A stretch of DNA of 64,000 bases, from assembly GCA_015039465.1 (NCBI GenBank), contig MU129986.1, positions 310,001 through 374,000 on the forward strand. The letters are read 5' to 3'. This document shows positions 21,956 to 33,721 of the stretch, piece by piece. The position numbers and the translations under genes are program-made. The stretch is from Phlegmacium glaucopus (taxonomy: Eukaryota; Basidiomycota; Agaricomycetes; Agaricales; Cortinariaceae). Position 1 is the first letter of the stretch, and the number at the start of each line of letters is the position of its first letter. The notes below the pieces were generated by a model that saw nothing but the letters and a program-made list of their open reading frames with translations, was not told where the DNA came from and searched no databases.

Positions 21956-23575
21956 ATGTCGCTCCCGTACTGTCTCCCCCAAGATATGTCGACATATTTG
22001 GCTTTGAATGGGAAGCAGTGAGTCTGGCATCTGTTATATACCGATGACTCCACTCATTTCGATTATCCAGACGTCCTGGAAGTGACTCCCGCATTGCTAC
22101 CCTTCAGTGGTTGTTTCAGCAAGAGTCTGAGCAAGAGTCTCCGCACCCATCGAGCCCTGGCATCATGATACATTCCCCATTTGTATGTGTTACTTCACTG
22201 ACGATTGCATACATCATACACTAACTTCTTCTAACAGTCTTCGAGTCAAGATAGTATCTTGCCACATGACTACACCTTCACGCAAGAGTCTACTGATGAA
22301 CATGGGACATGGCAAACGTCACCAATGTACCCAACGGGAGCGCTGCAGATTCATTTACATGGTTCTGCACCTCAGCACCCTCGACTGTCCCCTCCGTCAA
22401 GCTATTCCGGGAATGACTGGAATTACCCGAGTTACGGCTCGCCCAGTGAGGCCAACTCATGTTCTCCGACCTTTATGATGAATAACTACTCGCCGACCGG
22501 TAACAATTCTCTGAGCCCATTCTCAATGCAACCAAGAGCTTCCTCGAGCATTCCTCAGGTTTCTCCTACTAGCTCAGATCACTCGATGTCACCACTGTAT
22601 AGTACCTCTCATCTCAGTACACCGACTACTCCTGCGAGTACCTCATACCCCCTCATGCCATCTCCTACACTGAGTCAAGGGGACCACATGCTGCAACAAG
22701 ACTCCCAGGTTATGACTCCAGATGTATGTCATATTTATCTATTGATTTTAATTAACTGAGTTCATGTCCATAGCCTACTCGACCTCTTTATACTCATCGA
22801 CAACAGCTTCAACTGTTCCGCGATGCTTTATTACTTCCCCGGGAGGGTGCTGGACCCTTCATTCCCCAGCCCATGTATAAGCCGCACACTACTAGTGACC
22901 GCAAGCGCTACGTTGAGGACGTCTCGCTCGAAGCCCCCATCTTCTTCTATGTGGAACATTCTAACCAGTGTGGAATATCACTCCACGATGCATTGCATTC
23001 ACGGGTCAAGAACCTTGTGAACCGTGAGCAAGTCGTGTTCGAGGGTCGTGGTCCTAGTGTTTCCATCCGACTTGAGGTTGGTCAATACTGCTCGAGTGTT
23101 TCCTTTTTCATCATCTCACATCTTTTTTTCAGTGGCCGGGTTACAGGCAGTGGAGCAGACAGATCCCAACAAAGGATTTCCGCAGTCCCCCTGGCCCCAT
23201 TACCATTGCCAAACTCGCCAAGAATGTTGCAAAATGTGTACAGCGCTTCATGCAGGTAACGACGCAGCATTACTATCTCCCTTTCGTCATCTGACATAAT
23301 ATCTCAAGGATCGCAAATCACTTGCTATGGAAGAGGGATCGGATGTTAGGTGGCGCATTGGCGACGGCCCTGACGATATCAAGCTCGAGGATTTAATGCT
23401 CGTCAGCATTCACCACGTTTCTCTCGGGAGCTGGCAGCCCCATCTTCGACTTCGTCGGCCCAGATCCAGTATCCCTATTCAATCTTCCCCATCGGAAGCT
23501 CGTCACCCAACCATCCTGCTTTCTTCCCAACCCCAGCCCCAACATTGGTTGGGCTCAATGAATAATTATGAATAA
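21956..23575 (+). CDS. Uncharacterised fungal protein with conserved C-terminal domain
   Basis: I do not recognise a named family. The protein begins MSLPYCLPQDMSTYLALNGK and has a Ser/Pro/Thr/Tyr-rich, probably disordered first half (SPLYSTSHLSTPTTPAST). The second half looks like a folded domain: LEAPIFFYVEHSNQCGISLH, VKNLVNREQVVFEGRGPSVS, then after an intron WPGYRQWSRQIPTKDFR, ITIAKLAKNVAKCVQRFMQ and LEDLMLVSIHHVSLGSWQPH. The joins fall at short GT-AG introns. A disordered activation-like half plus a compact basic domain would fit a regulatory protein, but that is a guess. Stop TAA at 23573-23575. Confidence 0.7.
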
Positions 23576-24097
23576 CTCGATCCACTGTTGTTCGAAATCC
23601 CGACGACTTCAACGACTAACTTCTTTTTCTCTGTCGACGTCGAAGCTCAGTCTCCATGAATTTTAACTAAAACCTACCTAGGTTCATTTTTTGTCATTTC
23701 AAATATTTACTCTTATTGTAGCCACTAGTCACCACATGTTAGGTTCCCTTAATCCTTGATACCCGATGTCTGCTGTGCCGACTCCTTGCTACCTTCAAAG
23801 ATAGAACAAACAGTGCATAGATATCAGAACAGAATGTAAAGATCGAAAAAGTTCTATTCTCTTTATCACATAATTTCGTGAGACGTTGCTTGGTGTGCCA
23901 AATAGCTTACTGGCATTATAGGCAGCGCGCTTGAAGGCGCTTCACCTCTTCAATCACTCTAAGCACAGAAATAAATTATTGAAGATAACAAATATTGATA
24001 TCAGATAAGATCAATAGCGACGAGTCATTCACATTTGATTGGCTCTTCTCCAGACAAACATAGTACACTCTTGTCTACATACCTCAAGAATTAGAAT
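23576..24097. other. Intergenic region
   Basis: About 520 bases between two genes on the same strand; probable 3' UTR and promoter. Nothing else was recognised. Confidence 0.5.
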
Positions 24098-26385
24098 ATG
24101 GCTCCAATACACGTCGACGAAGCCTCTGGGTCCGACGACACTGGCAAAGGCACCCAGGAAGAGCCTTATCAATCCCTCGGCCAAGCCTTGTTCAACCATG
24201 GCCCAACTGCATCTTATCTCATCCGTAAAGATCCAACTGCCCAATACGACGAACCCACTCAATCGTCTTTAAAGAAAGCCAAGAAAACGGCCGATGGCAT
24301 TGAGAAGAAGAAAAAGAAACAAGAGGAACTTGCAGAACGAGATGCGAAAGAAAAGGGAGAAGAAAAGGAGAAAAGAGAAAAACTGTTGGAAGAAAGCAAG
24401 AAAATCATACTAGAGGAAGATACATCTTTACCCAAGGCAACGAAAGTGAGTACTAAATAAGTTGATTTGTTCTTTTTGAGTGTTCGATTGAGGATCCCTT
24501 CATTAGTCGAAAATTGCACAGCTCGCTGATCTTCGATCGAAACGAGTTCGTGTATTTGGATGGGTTCATCGTCTACGCCAGCAAAAAGATATAATTTTCA
24601 TAGTCGTCCGGGATGGAACAGGTTATCTTCAAACAGTGCTTTCTGGACGAGTAGTAAGTCGCGTGATCCCTACGCCACAGAAAACGTAGTAACGATCTTT
24701 CTGATATCAATTAGGCGCAGACATATCAAGCTCTTACATTAACTTTAGAATCATCAGTTGAGGTCGTTGGAACTTTACAGGCTGTACCCGAAGGCAAATC
24801 TGCACCCGGAGGCCATGAACTAATTGTCGATTACTGGAGAATTTTGGGTGCTGCTCCCGGAGATAAGGATGCTTTTACCAACAGATTAAACGAGGTATTT
24901 CAATCTGTCCCTACATTTCAGTTATGTCTAAACGACATAACACCATTTTTTCCCCAGAAATCCGATCCTTCGATCCAGGCTGATCTTCGTCATCTCGTTC
25001 TTCGAGGCGAAACGGCGTCCAGCGTCCTCCGCCTCCGCGCTCATCTGCTCTCCGCATTCCGAGAATCATACGCGTCTGAAAGCATCATGGAAGTTACACC
25101 CCCATGCCTCGTCCAAACTCAGGTCGAGGGAGGGGCTACTTTGTTCAAACTAGATTATTACGGCCAGCCAGCTTTCCTCACCCAGAGCTCTCAGCTGTAC
25201 TTGGAAACCTGTCTTCCCAGTCTTGGAGACGTCTTCTGTGTTCAGGAGAGTTTCAGAGCGGAAAACAGGTGGGTTAATGTTTGTCTAGATTCCGATGAGT
25301 GGATTAATAAGTTGCCTTTAGCCACACCCGACGACATCTTAGCGAGTACACTCATCTGGAGGCCGAAGTCGGCTTCATAACTTTCAATGATCTCATGGCT
25401 CATATCGAGGAGATTGTTAGTACCAACATTTATAACGTCGCCGCAGACCTAACTTTTCCCCTCTATCCAGATTTGCAAAACCATCGATACCCTTCTCGCC
25501 AACCCGGCCTCTGCAGCTCTCATAAAACACCTCAACCCCAAGTTTCAAGTACCAGCAAGGCCTTTCCTTAGAATGTCATATGTAGACGCTATTAAGTGGC
25601 TGAACGATCACGGTATCAAGCACCCAGCTGAAGACTCTGAAGGCAACACCATCAAGGACGAACAAGGCCAAGTTCAAATGGTCGAACACAAAGTCGGCGA
25701 CGATATTGCTGAAGCCGCTGAAAGACAGATGACTGATATTATTGGAACGCCCATCTTCCTACATGGTTTCCCTGCTGAGCTGAAAGCATTTTATATGAAG
25801 AAAGTGCCTGCGGAGCCTGGAAACAACGGCCCAGCGTTTACCGAGAGCTGCGATCTCCTGATGCCGAATGTAGGCGAAATTGTTGGTGAGCTTTACTCTT
25901 TATTATTCATTCTTTTTTTTGGAAAAATGCTACCCTTCGTCGTGGACCGTGAATCCACTTCGTTCATAATGGTCCACGGGCTCATGATAAAATTCTGATT
26001 CATCGGCGATTTCGGACACACACGACTGGTGACCTGACATGTGTTTACAGGAGGATCCATGAGAATAGCAGATATGGAGGAGCTAATCGCGGCTTATAAA
26101 CGAGAAGGGATAGATCCAGAACCTTATTATTGGTTTACTGATCAACGTAAGTATGGGACATGTGAACATGGAGGCTACGGTTTGGGTGTTGAGGTGCGTA
26201 AATAAAGATTTTTTGTTTCTTTTGGGTAACTGAATGGTTTGGTGAGCAGAGATTCTTAGCATGGTTAGCGGATAGATATACGGTCCGGGAATGTTCCCTT
26301 TATCCCAGGTACGATTTTGTCTCTGTGTTCAAGCCCTCCAGAATTTGACGTTCTTATCAGGTGGCCGGGACGCGCGACACCTTGA
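24098..26385 (+). CDS. Cytosolic asparaginyl-tRNA synthetase
   Basis: Class II aminoacyl-tRNA synthetase that charges tRNA-Asn. An N-terminal extension typical of eukaryotic cytosolic AsnRS ([20 protein letters not shown] ... SYLIRKDP) is followed by a Lys/Glu-rich helix. The OB-fold reads [20 protein letters not shown] and [14 protein letters not shown]. The catalytic core has [60 protein letters not shown], motif 2 [20 protein letters not shown] across an intron, and motif 3 GYGLGVERFLAWL, ending [10 protein letters not shown]. All catalytic motifs appear intact. At least seven introns. Start ATG 24098, stop TGA 26383-26385. It converges with DPH5. Confidence 0.92.
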
Positions 26386-26509
26386 ACCTGAGAGTGCCTG
26401 ATGCCATAGTATTGTCTGAATATATCCATAGATACGTCCTGGGGTTCTCGGGGATTCGCTTCGTGTCAAAATTAGAATAGTCAACAGTGTTTCTAGAAAG
26501 ATAAGGAAT

Positions 26510-27644
26510 TTATCCCAATACACAATTATAAACGTTCTTTGCAACGTCTCTCCAATTTTGTGGATCGATAGCAAATTCTGAGGCATATTCTACTTCAAGA
26601 TGATGGAGTCTTTTACCCACAATGACCAGGCTGTGGAGTGGTTGACCGTAGGAGTCGGCTGGATGAACAAGCAACTCTTGAAGAGTTCCTGCGACTATTC
26701 GTTCATTGTCTTGGCCTCCACCAACGCGTGAGAGTGCGATGGCGAGCGTAGTCTCTGGTTTTAAAATTCCTTGCTGCCGTTTTGACTCCGTTTCAATTAG
26801 TTGGGATACGGCTGTCGTAATTGACATATAACGCGGCGGTTCATAGATTTTGCGTCCCCTGTAGATATAATAAGCCTGAGAGATCTTAAGCCGAAATGAC
26901 CGCCAGCTGGTTTTTACCTAGCTAAATTTTCTTCGCTCTGTTCTTTAACCTTGATATCTAGGAGAATGAGTGTATGCATTCCAAGGTCGACGTTTTCCTT
27001 GACTCTGTCGTAGAAACTGTCCGGTTTCCATGTATCTGTGAAGAATACGAGAGAAACGGTTTGACCAAAGTTATAGAGTTGAAGTCCGCAGGCTCCAACG
27101 GCGTTCATGATTGAAGCATTGTGAATGACACGGATGGGTATTTTTAACGCGCGGGCGCGAAGGATGATATCCGTATGGGTAGTTGCCCTAAAAAATAATA
27201 ATGCCAGAAGTTGTCAATAGAAAGGAATGGGGTCAAGGGGGTTAGTTGTTAGAACGCCTGCGTACCCGAGAGGATCCCCCACGACGAGTAGGGAGACATC
27301 TTCAATACCGGCATTATGTAGTATCTTATCGCTCTGGGTTTCAACCATCTCCCGATCTGCTAGGATCAAAGGTTTTTCGTAGAAAGCTTCCTTTTCATTG
27401 ATAATAGATATGAAGAGACTTGAATTAGACGGTGGCTATGGATTACGAACCAGACGTTCTTTTTCAATCATTAAGATGCTCGTGTATGCTTCCAGATATA
27501 CACGAGCAGAGCTTTTGATGGCCTTGTATACCAAGAAACATATGAGCCAGGCAACTCGAGATTGTGAAAAGTGGATCTAACTTGTAGGCCCCTAAGGGTG
27601 ATATCCCTTTCGTCTGAAAGACCCAAGCCTATAATATAAAACAT
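26510..27644 (-). CDS. DPH5: Diphthine methyl ester synthase Dph5
   Basis: SAM-dependent methyltransferase that makes the diphthine precursor on the modified His of eEF2 in diphthamide synthesis. The first exon gives [20 protein letters not shown], the family signature. Later exons give [95 protein letters not shown], and the end [20 protein letters not shown] with [20 protein letters not shown]. All expected blocks are present, about 290 residues. The start is the ATG at 27644, directly before the first beta strand. It lies between the convergent AsnRS gene and the divergent F-box gene. Confidence 0.92.
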
Positions 27645-27766
27645 TCCAGGAAGTGATGTCACAACTTCCCGTGACCGGCGAATTCTCGGTTTTCTCGGTC
27701 ATTGGGACTTGCTAGTATTTAGCTTTTAGCTTTCGTTATGTGGGTACATACCTCCCTACCTCCCAG

Positions 27767-29549
27767 ATGCCTCTTCTGAATGAACGAGCTTGTTTCAGGT
27801 CGCCCTTCCAGGACCTACCATTCGATGTACTACCTCCCATGCTATCCCAGTTGACAGATAGAAGGGATTGGCATGCCTGTACACTTGTCAACAAATCGTT
27901 TTGTCGAGTAGCCACCCCTCTGTTATACAGAACACTTGACTCTAGGATCATCTCAAAAGTGAGTTGTTCTAGGTGTACGCGGTTTCAAATTCTTGAGTAC
28001 GATTAATTCTCTCACAGACCCTCGTACATCATCCCTCCTCGACCCTCCTTCAGCGGCCTCAGCTCGCGCTCTACGTTCGACATGTAACCGAAACAGGCAA
28101 GTAGGCAACTCATGGGGATATCTTGTCGAGGACGCCGAAATCTCCATTTCGTCTCAACGTTTTACCTTTATAACTGACTAATTTACATAACAGGATCCAT
28201 CCATCGTGGCCTCCTAGTTCGTTATCCCCACATCACAAGGGACACTTTAGCAGCGCTCGCGTTGTGTAAAAATCTCCAGTCAATGACATGGGTAGATGAT
28301 AGTGCTTCAAGTGCCGGAACTCTCCTCGCATTTCTCGATGTCATACGGACCCTTTCTCTGCGCGAGCTCACAATTCGCACACACAGTGATCTCGGGGAGA
28401 ATGTCTGGACGCAGCTGATAAAACTAACAGGATTGCGTAAAATTTCCATCTGGTGCATCGAAGGCCCACCTCGAGTCTTACAAGGCTGGTCCGACCTTCT
28501 TGGGGCCACTCTCACCCATTTGGAGCTGGGAGTTAGTACCTTTCTATATCCATGCTCTGAATGTACGTGTTGATGCTTTCTTCCTCTTCTGCACCAATGA
28601 ACAGAGATGTGCCGGTGTTCCACCCACGATTCTCATATCAGTGCTTTCTCAATTACCGTTATTGAAGGACTTACGCCTCAAGGGAGCCCCTGCGACTGTG
28701 ATTCCTACCATTCTCACTTTTTTGCCTAATCTACAATCACTGGACACCGAGTACCTTCTCTCAGGGTCCGGATCATATTATCCCCGTTATCCTCGGCGAC
28801 TTTCATCTGACGACAGCGACAACAGCGACGATGAGAAAGATCCTCCTAGTCCTGTACTTCGCCATTTGACTGTGCGAACAAGTTCGATGGACAACCTTGG
28901 TCCACAGAAGCTTTGGGCATGGATCCGTGAACTTGTCCCGCTAGCGGGCCTTGAGACCTTTCGATTGCACGCATTCACCATTAACATGGGTCACACAGGT
29001 ATTCCGCGGATGTTTATCCTAGATCTGGCTTCAGTACATGGGGACACCTTGAAACATTTCATGGTGGGTGAGGCGCAGCTGACCTTGAAAGATATAGAGT
29101 GTCTATGCATCAAATTTCCCAAGCTGGAAACGCTCGTCTGTTCCACCGCAAGTCCTGATGTAGTGAGTTTGTTCGTCTTGAGCTATCATCAGTCTGTTCA
29201 GTGGTCATTTTTCTAGGCGTCAATAGCAGAAGCTATTTCGGGCGCTAAAAATCTGATAACACTGAGGCTTCAAACCCAGTGGATCCCCGGTACCCGAGGA
29301 TTTGAAAAGAGCCCGCGTTTCACGTTGGAGGATGCGAGGGACCTGATGCTTCGGGATAAAAATTCCAAATTGAGAGTCATTGCCATTGGGCATATTCAAT
29401 TCAAGGTAAATCCCAGTTCGCCTTTTTAGTTTGACATATCCCATTGATCTTTGTGAAAGGGAAAATGGGCTTTGGAAGAAGTGGACGAACGTGTTGCCTT
29501 GAAATTCGTCGTTTCCGCTAATGTAGCGGAAGAGAAGTGGCAGACATGA
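27767..29549 (+). CDS. F-box protein with leucine-rich region
   Basis: Probable substrate adaptor for an SCF ubiquitin ligase. An F-box-like start (FQDLPFDVLPPMLSQLTDR, WHACTLVNKSFCRVATPLLY) is followed by irregular leucine-rich segments (LALCKNLQSMTWVDDS, TLSLRELTIRTHSDLG, LSQLPLLKDLRLKG, FLPNLQSLDTEYLLSG, TLKHFMVGEAQLTL, LITLRLQTQWIPGTRG). An acidic insert (SSDDSDNSDDEKD) lies in the middle. About six introns; the last joins FK to GKWALEEVDERVALKFVVS and ends at TGA 29547-29549. Such genes are numerous and divergent in mushroom genomes, so a specific substrate cannot be proposed. Confidence 0.75.
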
Positions 29550-29956
29550 TGAGATATGTGTTAATTAATGAATGCTTTCATCCTTGTATAACATTTACAA
29601 TAACATTTTTAAGATCTGTATAACTGGGGCATCCCTGCTGGCCTCAATATGTAATTGCAATTCTGGGTTTCAAGCAGTATGGGCGCTTTGACTATTGATT
29701 CATCTATCTTCAGGTACAGTTTCTCACCTTGATTCAACGGTGCGTTCACTGGCAAAGTTTGAGTAGAGATGATATAAATAAATGATATCTATTCATGAGT
29801 GGGGAATTCTGAGAGGACAAACAGCCAGAAGGACATCTAGATAAACTAAGAACCCATCCTACAATAAACAAGGAAAAGTCTATGGTGATAATGTAGAATA
29901 AGAGGCGTTTCTTGCAGGTCCAGCCGTCCATATATCCGAGGTCTCTAAAAGATGTC

Positions 29957-30514
29957 CTATGCGGTCTACAGGGATGACTTAGGTGAGCTGTGCGACGAGC
30001 GTGTGGCATAGCACTTACCGATTCCTTGAGGTAAGTGATGAGATCGCTCCTGTCTTTCTCTTTCTTCAGACCAGCAAAGGCCATTTTTGTTCCGGGGATG
30101 TACTGTAAGACTAATGAGTGCATTACTTTGAACAAGTAGGGACTCGACATACCTTTTTAGGGTTCTCGAGGTACTCGAATAGCGTGTGTTCGTCCCAAGT
30201 AATGGCCTTGTTCACATTGGCAGAGGTATATGAGAATCCTTCTGCTTGGCCAGTTTTGCGTCCGAAGAGGCTATATGTTGTAGTGGTATAAGCACTCCGG
30301 TAGTAGTATGACGTAGGTAGTAAAGCTCACCCATGGAGGTTAGGACCGACTTTGTGAGGTTCGCCAGCGCCGACGGTGTGACATTGCGCACAGCGAGTTT
30401 TGAATAGGGAAGCACCCTTAGCAGAGTCGCCTGCGTAACATTGCCGATGTGTCTACCGTCAGTGGGTGAGAGAGAGATGTGTACCACAAAGAACTTACCA
30501 GCGGAGAAAGGCAT
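29957..30514 (-). CDS. Cytochrome c
   Basis: Mitochondrial intermembrane-space electron carrier between complexes III and IV. Exons give [18 protein letters not shown], the haem motif [73 protein letters not shown] with the axial Met, and [10 protein letters not shown]. The last exon contributes only TA and the stop TAG (29959-29957), reached through a 53 nt intron with GTAAGT donor and CTGTAG acceptor. Total 108 residues, the normal length. The first exon is also tiny, ending after MPFSAG. CCAAT boxes lie upstream, in keeping with the HAP-complex control known for fungal cytochrome c genes. Confidence 0.93.
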
Positions 30515-30683
30515 GTCTATAAAATAATTGGGAGAATAAGAAGGGTAATTATACCAGGAAAAAAGAGGCGGGAAGGAGACGAGGGTGACAGCGAGCGATG
30601 TGGGCGTACAGGAACAGCTCCTCAAATCAAAATTTTTATGACCGGTACGGTCATGTGACTACTTACCCGGTTCTGTCCGGGAG

Positions 30684-30705
30684 CCAATCACTTTCTGCCA
30701 ATTGG
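30684..30705. promoter_or_regulatory. Two CCAAT boxes upstream of cytochrome c
   Basis: CCAAT at 30684-30688 and the palindrome CCAATTGG at 30698-30705, 170-190 bp upstream of the cytochrome c start codon. The Hap2/3/4/5 (CBC) complex binds CCAAT and controls respiratory genes in fungi; its action here is inferred. Confidence 0.4.
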
Positions 30706-30828
30706 ATTCCAGTCACTTTCCGAGTTCTCCCTGCTTCGCTAAAAAAAAACATTGACTCGGCGACGCGGTATTACAGGACTTATACCAGAACCGATGTTGT
30801 ATTGCTAATCCGAATGTAAAATCACAAC

Positions 30829-30836
30829 ATCACGTG
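30829..30836. promoter_or_regulatory. ATCACGTG box upstream of cytochrome c
   Basis: Another copy of the Cbf1/bHLH-type octamer, 315 bp upstream of the cytochrome c start codon. Confidence 0.3.
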
Positions 30837-31072
30837 AAATGAGATTGGGGTGCTGTCGGAAGTCGGATGGTAGTAAGTGGTGCGCTTTTTGATATGATGT
30901 TTTTTACAACTAATTGTTATGCCCACAATATCAGTAACACCAGGACCGCGATGACGTTGGTCAAGTCCTGACCCCATTGCAATGGACTGAGCATGGAATG
31001 CTTCTTCGAACGGCTCGAGGCTTTTAGGTTATGGGGATGAGCACTTAAGGATTATATATAACCAGACACCTA

Positions 31073-31546
31073 TTATATCCCTTCTACAACCAATGGCTTT
31101 CTTGGATTTGACTTCACCAAGACCCGACAAGCATCTCGACCAGTCGGCCTGGAACAAAGCTGGGAAAACCCTTGCCACTTGACAATTTTGACAACGTCGG
31201 CATTCCTATTAAAAGGCGCAAATCCTTCGATGCCAGGCTCGCCAGGACCTAAGTCTTGAAAAACAAAGTCGGGGTATATGCGTTCTGCAACAGGAAATTC
31301 GCGCGCAACTACGTATCCAGGATGACTGAAGGGAAATGGAAGGGATTTGATCCTAATTGACGCAAGGAGGTCTTACTTGAGGCCCTTTACAAGACGTCTT
31401 GCGCCGCGCACGACAGTGACCACAGGAGATGGTATTCCGAGATGACAACACCTAACCTGAGCGCGGAAAATGGCCATCGATATGCTGAAAAAAATCTTTA
31501 CAGATGATCCAACAAGGCGAAGGACAGAACCAATCTCATTCCGCAT
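31073..31546 (-). CDS. Small uncharacterised protein
   Basis: I do not recognise this protein. The minus strand holds an ATG at 31546 (MRNEIGSVLRLVGSS) and, in frame, IPSPVVTVVRGARRLVKGL; a GTAAGA donor then joins across a short intron to NHPGYVVAREFPVAERIYPD, FVFQDLGPGEPGIEGFAPF, NRNADVVKIVKWQGF and a basic end RKPLVVEGI, stop TAA at 31075-31073. A further optional intron (GTAAAG to CGCTCAG) may remove part of the first exon. The second exon has clearly protein-like composition. Upstream exons may exist, so this could be the 3' end of a longer gene. Confidence 0.4.
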
Positions 31547-32773
31547 CTGGTAGTCGATCGTATTCCTCAGTTAAATCTATGAAGTTAATGAATCGAACAG
31601 ATGTCACTTCATCACTAGCGGCCTGCCTGCCTTCGTGAGTTGATTCAAGTATCAAATAGGACCGATGAATTCCAGTAGAATGACGATGAAAGATGACGAT
31701 GAAAGGTACATCTTAGCAGAGTCTGAACTCTGAACCTCAGTAATGATTCAACGGCTCTAGCTGAACAAAAAGGGAAGCAGGTCTTGCGCCGCCGGAAATG
31801 AAATCATTAACAAAGAAATTGACTGACCAAGTTGATCTTTGTTGGTACTGCGGTAAATATACATTGCAGTTGTCAGTTGTCTGCTGGATTGCAACTCAAG
31901 TGCCAAATGCAAGGAAATTGGTCCGTTAATTCGATACTGCTCAAAGTTAGTGCTGTTCCAAGCTTACTTACAGCGAAACTTAACCCCTTCTTTCCGGCGC
32001 AGAGAACGTCAAAAGGAAGGAATTTGCCGTCCTCATAAGCCCATATATATACGATCACTACCAGAGGAGCAGAGCCAGCGGATCCCGCGGCCAGGATGCG
32101 ATTCCGATGGGAAAGTACCTGAACCCCACCCACTTTCGAGAGGACACCGGCACACCTGCACCAAATAGGGTCGTTGAAACAGGATAGAAACTCAGATTAT
32201 TTTGTAAGTAGAAGCCCTCCTGAGTAACACTTTAAACATTCTTGATAGTTGATGGGATCGAGCCTGATGCACGATGTTGGATTAAAGATGGTTAACCGTT
32301 TTCCCGGAATCTGACATTTCTTCGGAGTAGTTTGTTAATGTTGAGGGGACGAGGACCGGGGTAAGTGCTCTTCAAAATAAAACCTGAAAGACACATGATC
32401 AATGACTTTCTTAGCTTTTACGAATGATGACCCCATCGCGGTAGTAGACGGCATATGTCGAATTTTCCAATGTATTGCGTTGCGGTTCAAGTTCACTACT
32501 AGTAGGTTAGTCAGCTTGAGAAGGAGTACGGGGTTAAAGTCAACCGGGGGAAAGATGTGAGTTCCAGCCTCGAGCCTCCGACCGAGGAGGAAGAATGAGT
32601 CAAAAATGCTCCGAGAATATGCAGGCCGATTAAAAGAAGTGATTTCATTTTAATTCAGCTCCAACATCACTCTGAGTGCCAGTAAACGAGACGAGACGCT
32701 TATATAAAAATTAAAATATTTCCAGAATACCTTGGTTTGGATAAATACTCGAGCCAAAAGTCGGGATGCGAAG
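31547..32773. other. Region of unclear content, possible exon
   Basis: About 1.2 kb without a gene I can support. On the minus strand, 32133 to about 31970 gives an open stretch with LAAGSAGSAPLVVIVYIWAY and KFLPFDVLCAGKKGLSFA followed by a GTAAGT donor, which could be an exon of the small gene at 31073-31546 or of a decayed gene. The joins needed to connect it could not be found. Confidence 0.35.
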
Positions 32774-33585
32774 TCACGATCGAAGCCTGGGTTGAAGAGA
32801 TTCTGCCGTTTGTACTGCCCAGGATTCGATCGCCTCATGTGATAAATTCTGCCATCCGTCATGGACCTAGAACCATGTCAGTATATATAGAGCACAGAGG
32901 TAAAAAGACCTGCAGCGTCAGCTCTATCGAGAAGTTCCTGTACACGCTCGTTCGTATGAATAGCGGCCGTTTCTTTGTCCCGCCACTCTAATTCCAGAAG
33001 GCGGTTTTCTTCTTCAACCTACGCCTCACATGAGCCTACCTGCTAACTGAGAAAAGATATGTAAAACCTTGGCTATCAGGTCACGAAGTCTCGCGGCCTC
33101 CAACGTTAATACCGGTATAGTTCGCGCGCAAACTGCAACTTTGGGATCAAGATGGTCCTGCCAAGTATCTTTTCTCGCGTCTCCCATAAGTTTCCTATCT
33201 TTCGCGTCGGTCACAATTTTGTGCAAGATGTCGATGTTTTCCTGAACGTTATATTTCTTGAACATCTCATCAAGGTCGCGCTACGAGGAGATTCGGTTAA
33301 TCTTTTTCGAGATACGTAAGGTATAAGATACTTACAAAATTCTGGGCTTCGATATAATCTGATATGCCGTTGAATGTCGCCGAAGAGCCATTTTTATCTT
33401 CCTCAACGTAGAGAGGGAAACATTCTGCAAAATCCTCGAATCTACCCAGGCGAAGTGAGTCGCAAGTCACGATTAAGGATCTGAGATATAACTTACGTCC
33501 ATTTATGGGCTGAGCGTTGTATTGCTAGCTGCAAAGCTGAACGAAAATGCGTCCACCGTCGACTGCCTGGCTGGTTGCTGAACAT
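32774..33585 (-). CDS. NNF1: Kinetochore MIND/Mis12 complex subunit Nnf1
   Basis: Nnf1/PMF1 family subunit of the Mis12 complex, which links inner centromere to the outer kinetochore. The start MFSNQPGSRRWTHFRSALQL, then AIQRSAHKWTFEDFAECFPL and YVEE, is the family signature; next come FRDLDEMFKKYNVQENIDIL, HKIVTDAKDRK, TIPVLTLEAARLRDLIAKV and a coiled coil (EEENRLLELEWRDKETAIRT). The last join is uncertain: the coding-like tail (GWQNLSHEAIESWAVQTAES, TGA at 32776-32774) is reached in frame only with a GC donor at 32913 and TAG acceptor; a GT donor one codon further ends the protein soon after the join. Start 136 bp from the divergent TUL1 gene. Confidence 0.82.
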
Positions 33586-33721
33586 TACTCGTAGAACATG
33601 ATAATTTGAATGTAGTCACAAAACGCGTGACTCGCAATGTACGTGACAGACACTTGTATCCTTGGCTGCGACGTCCTTACGCTTGAAATTCAAGCTTGAC
33701 TTGAGCCTACTTTTTGCCTTG

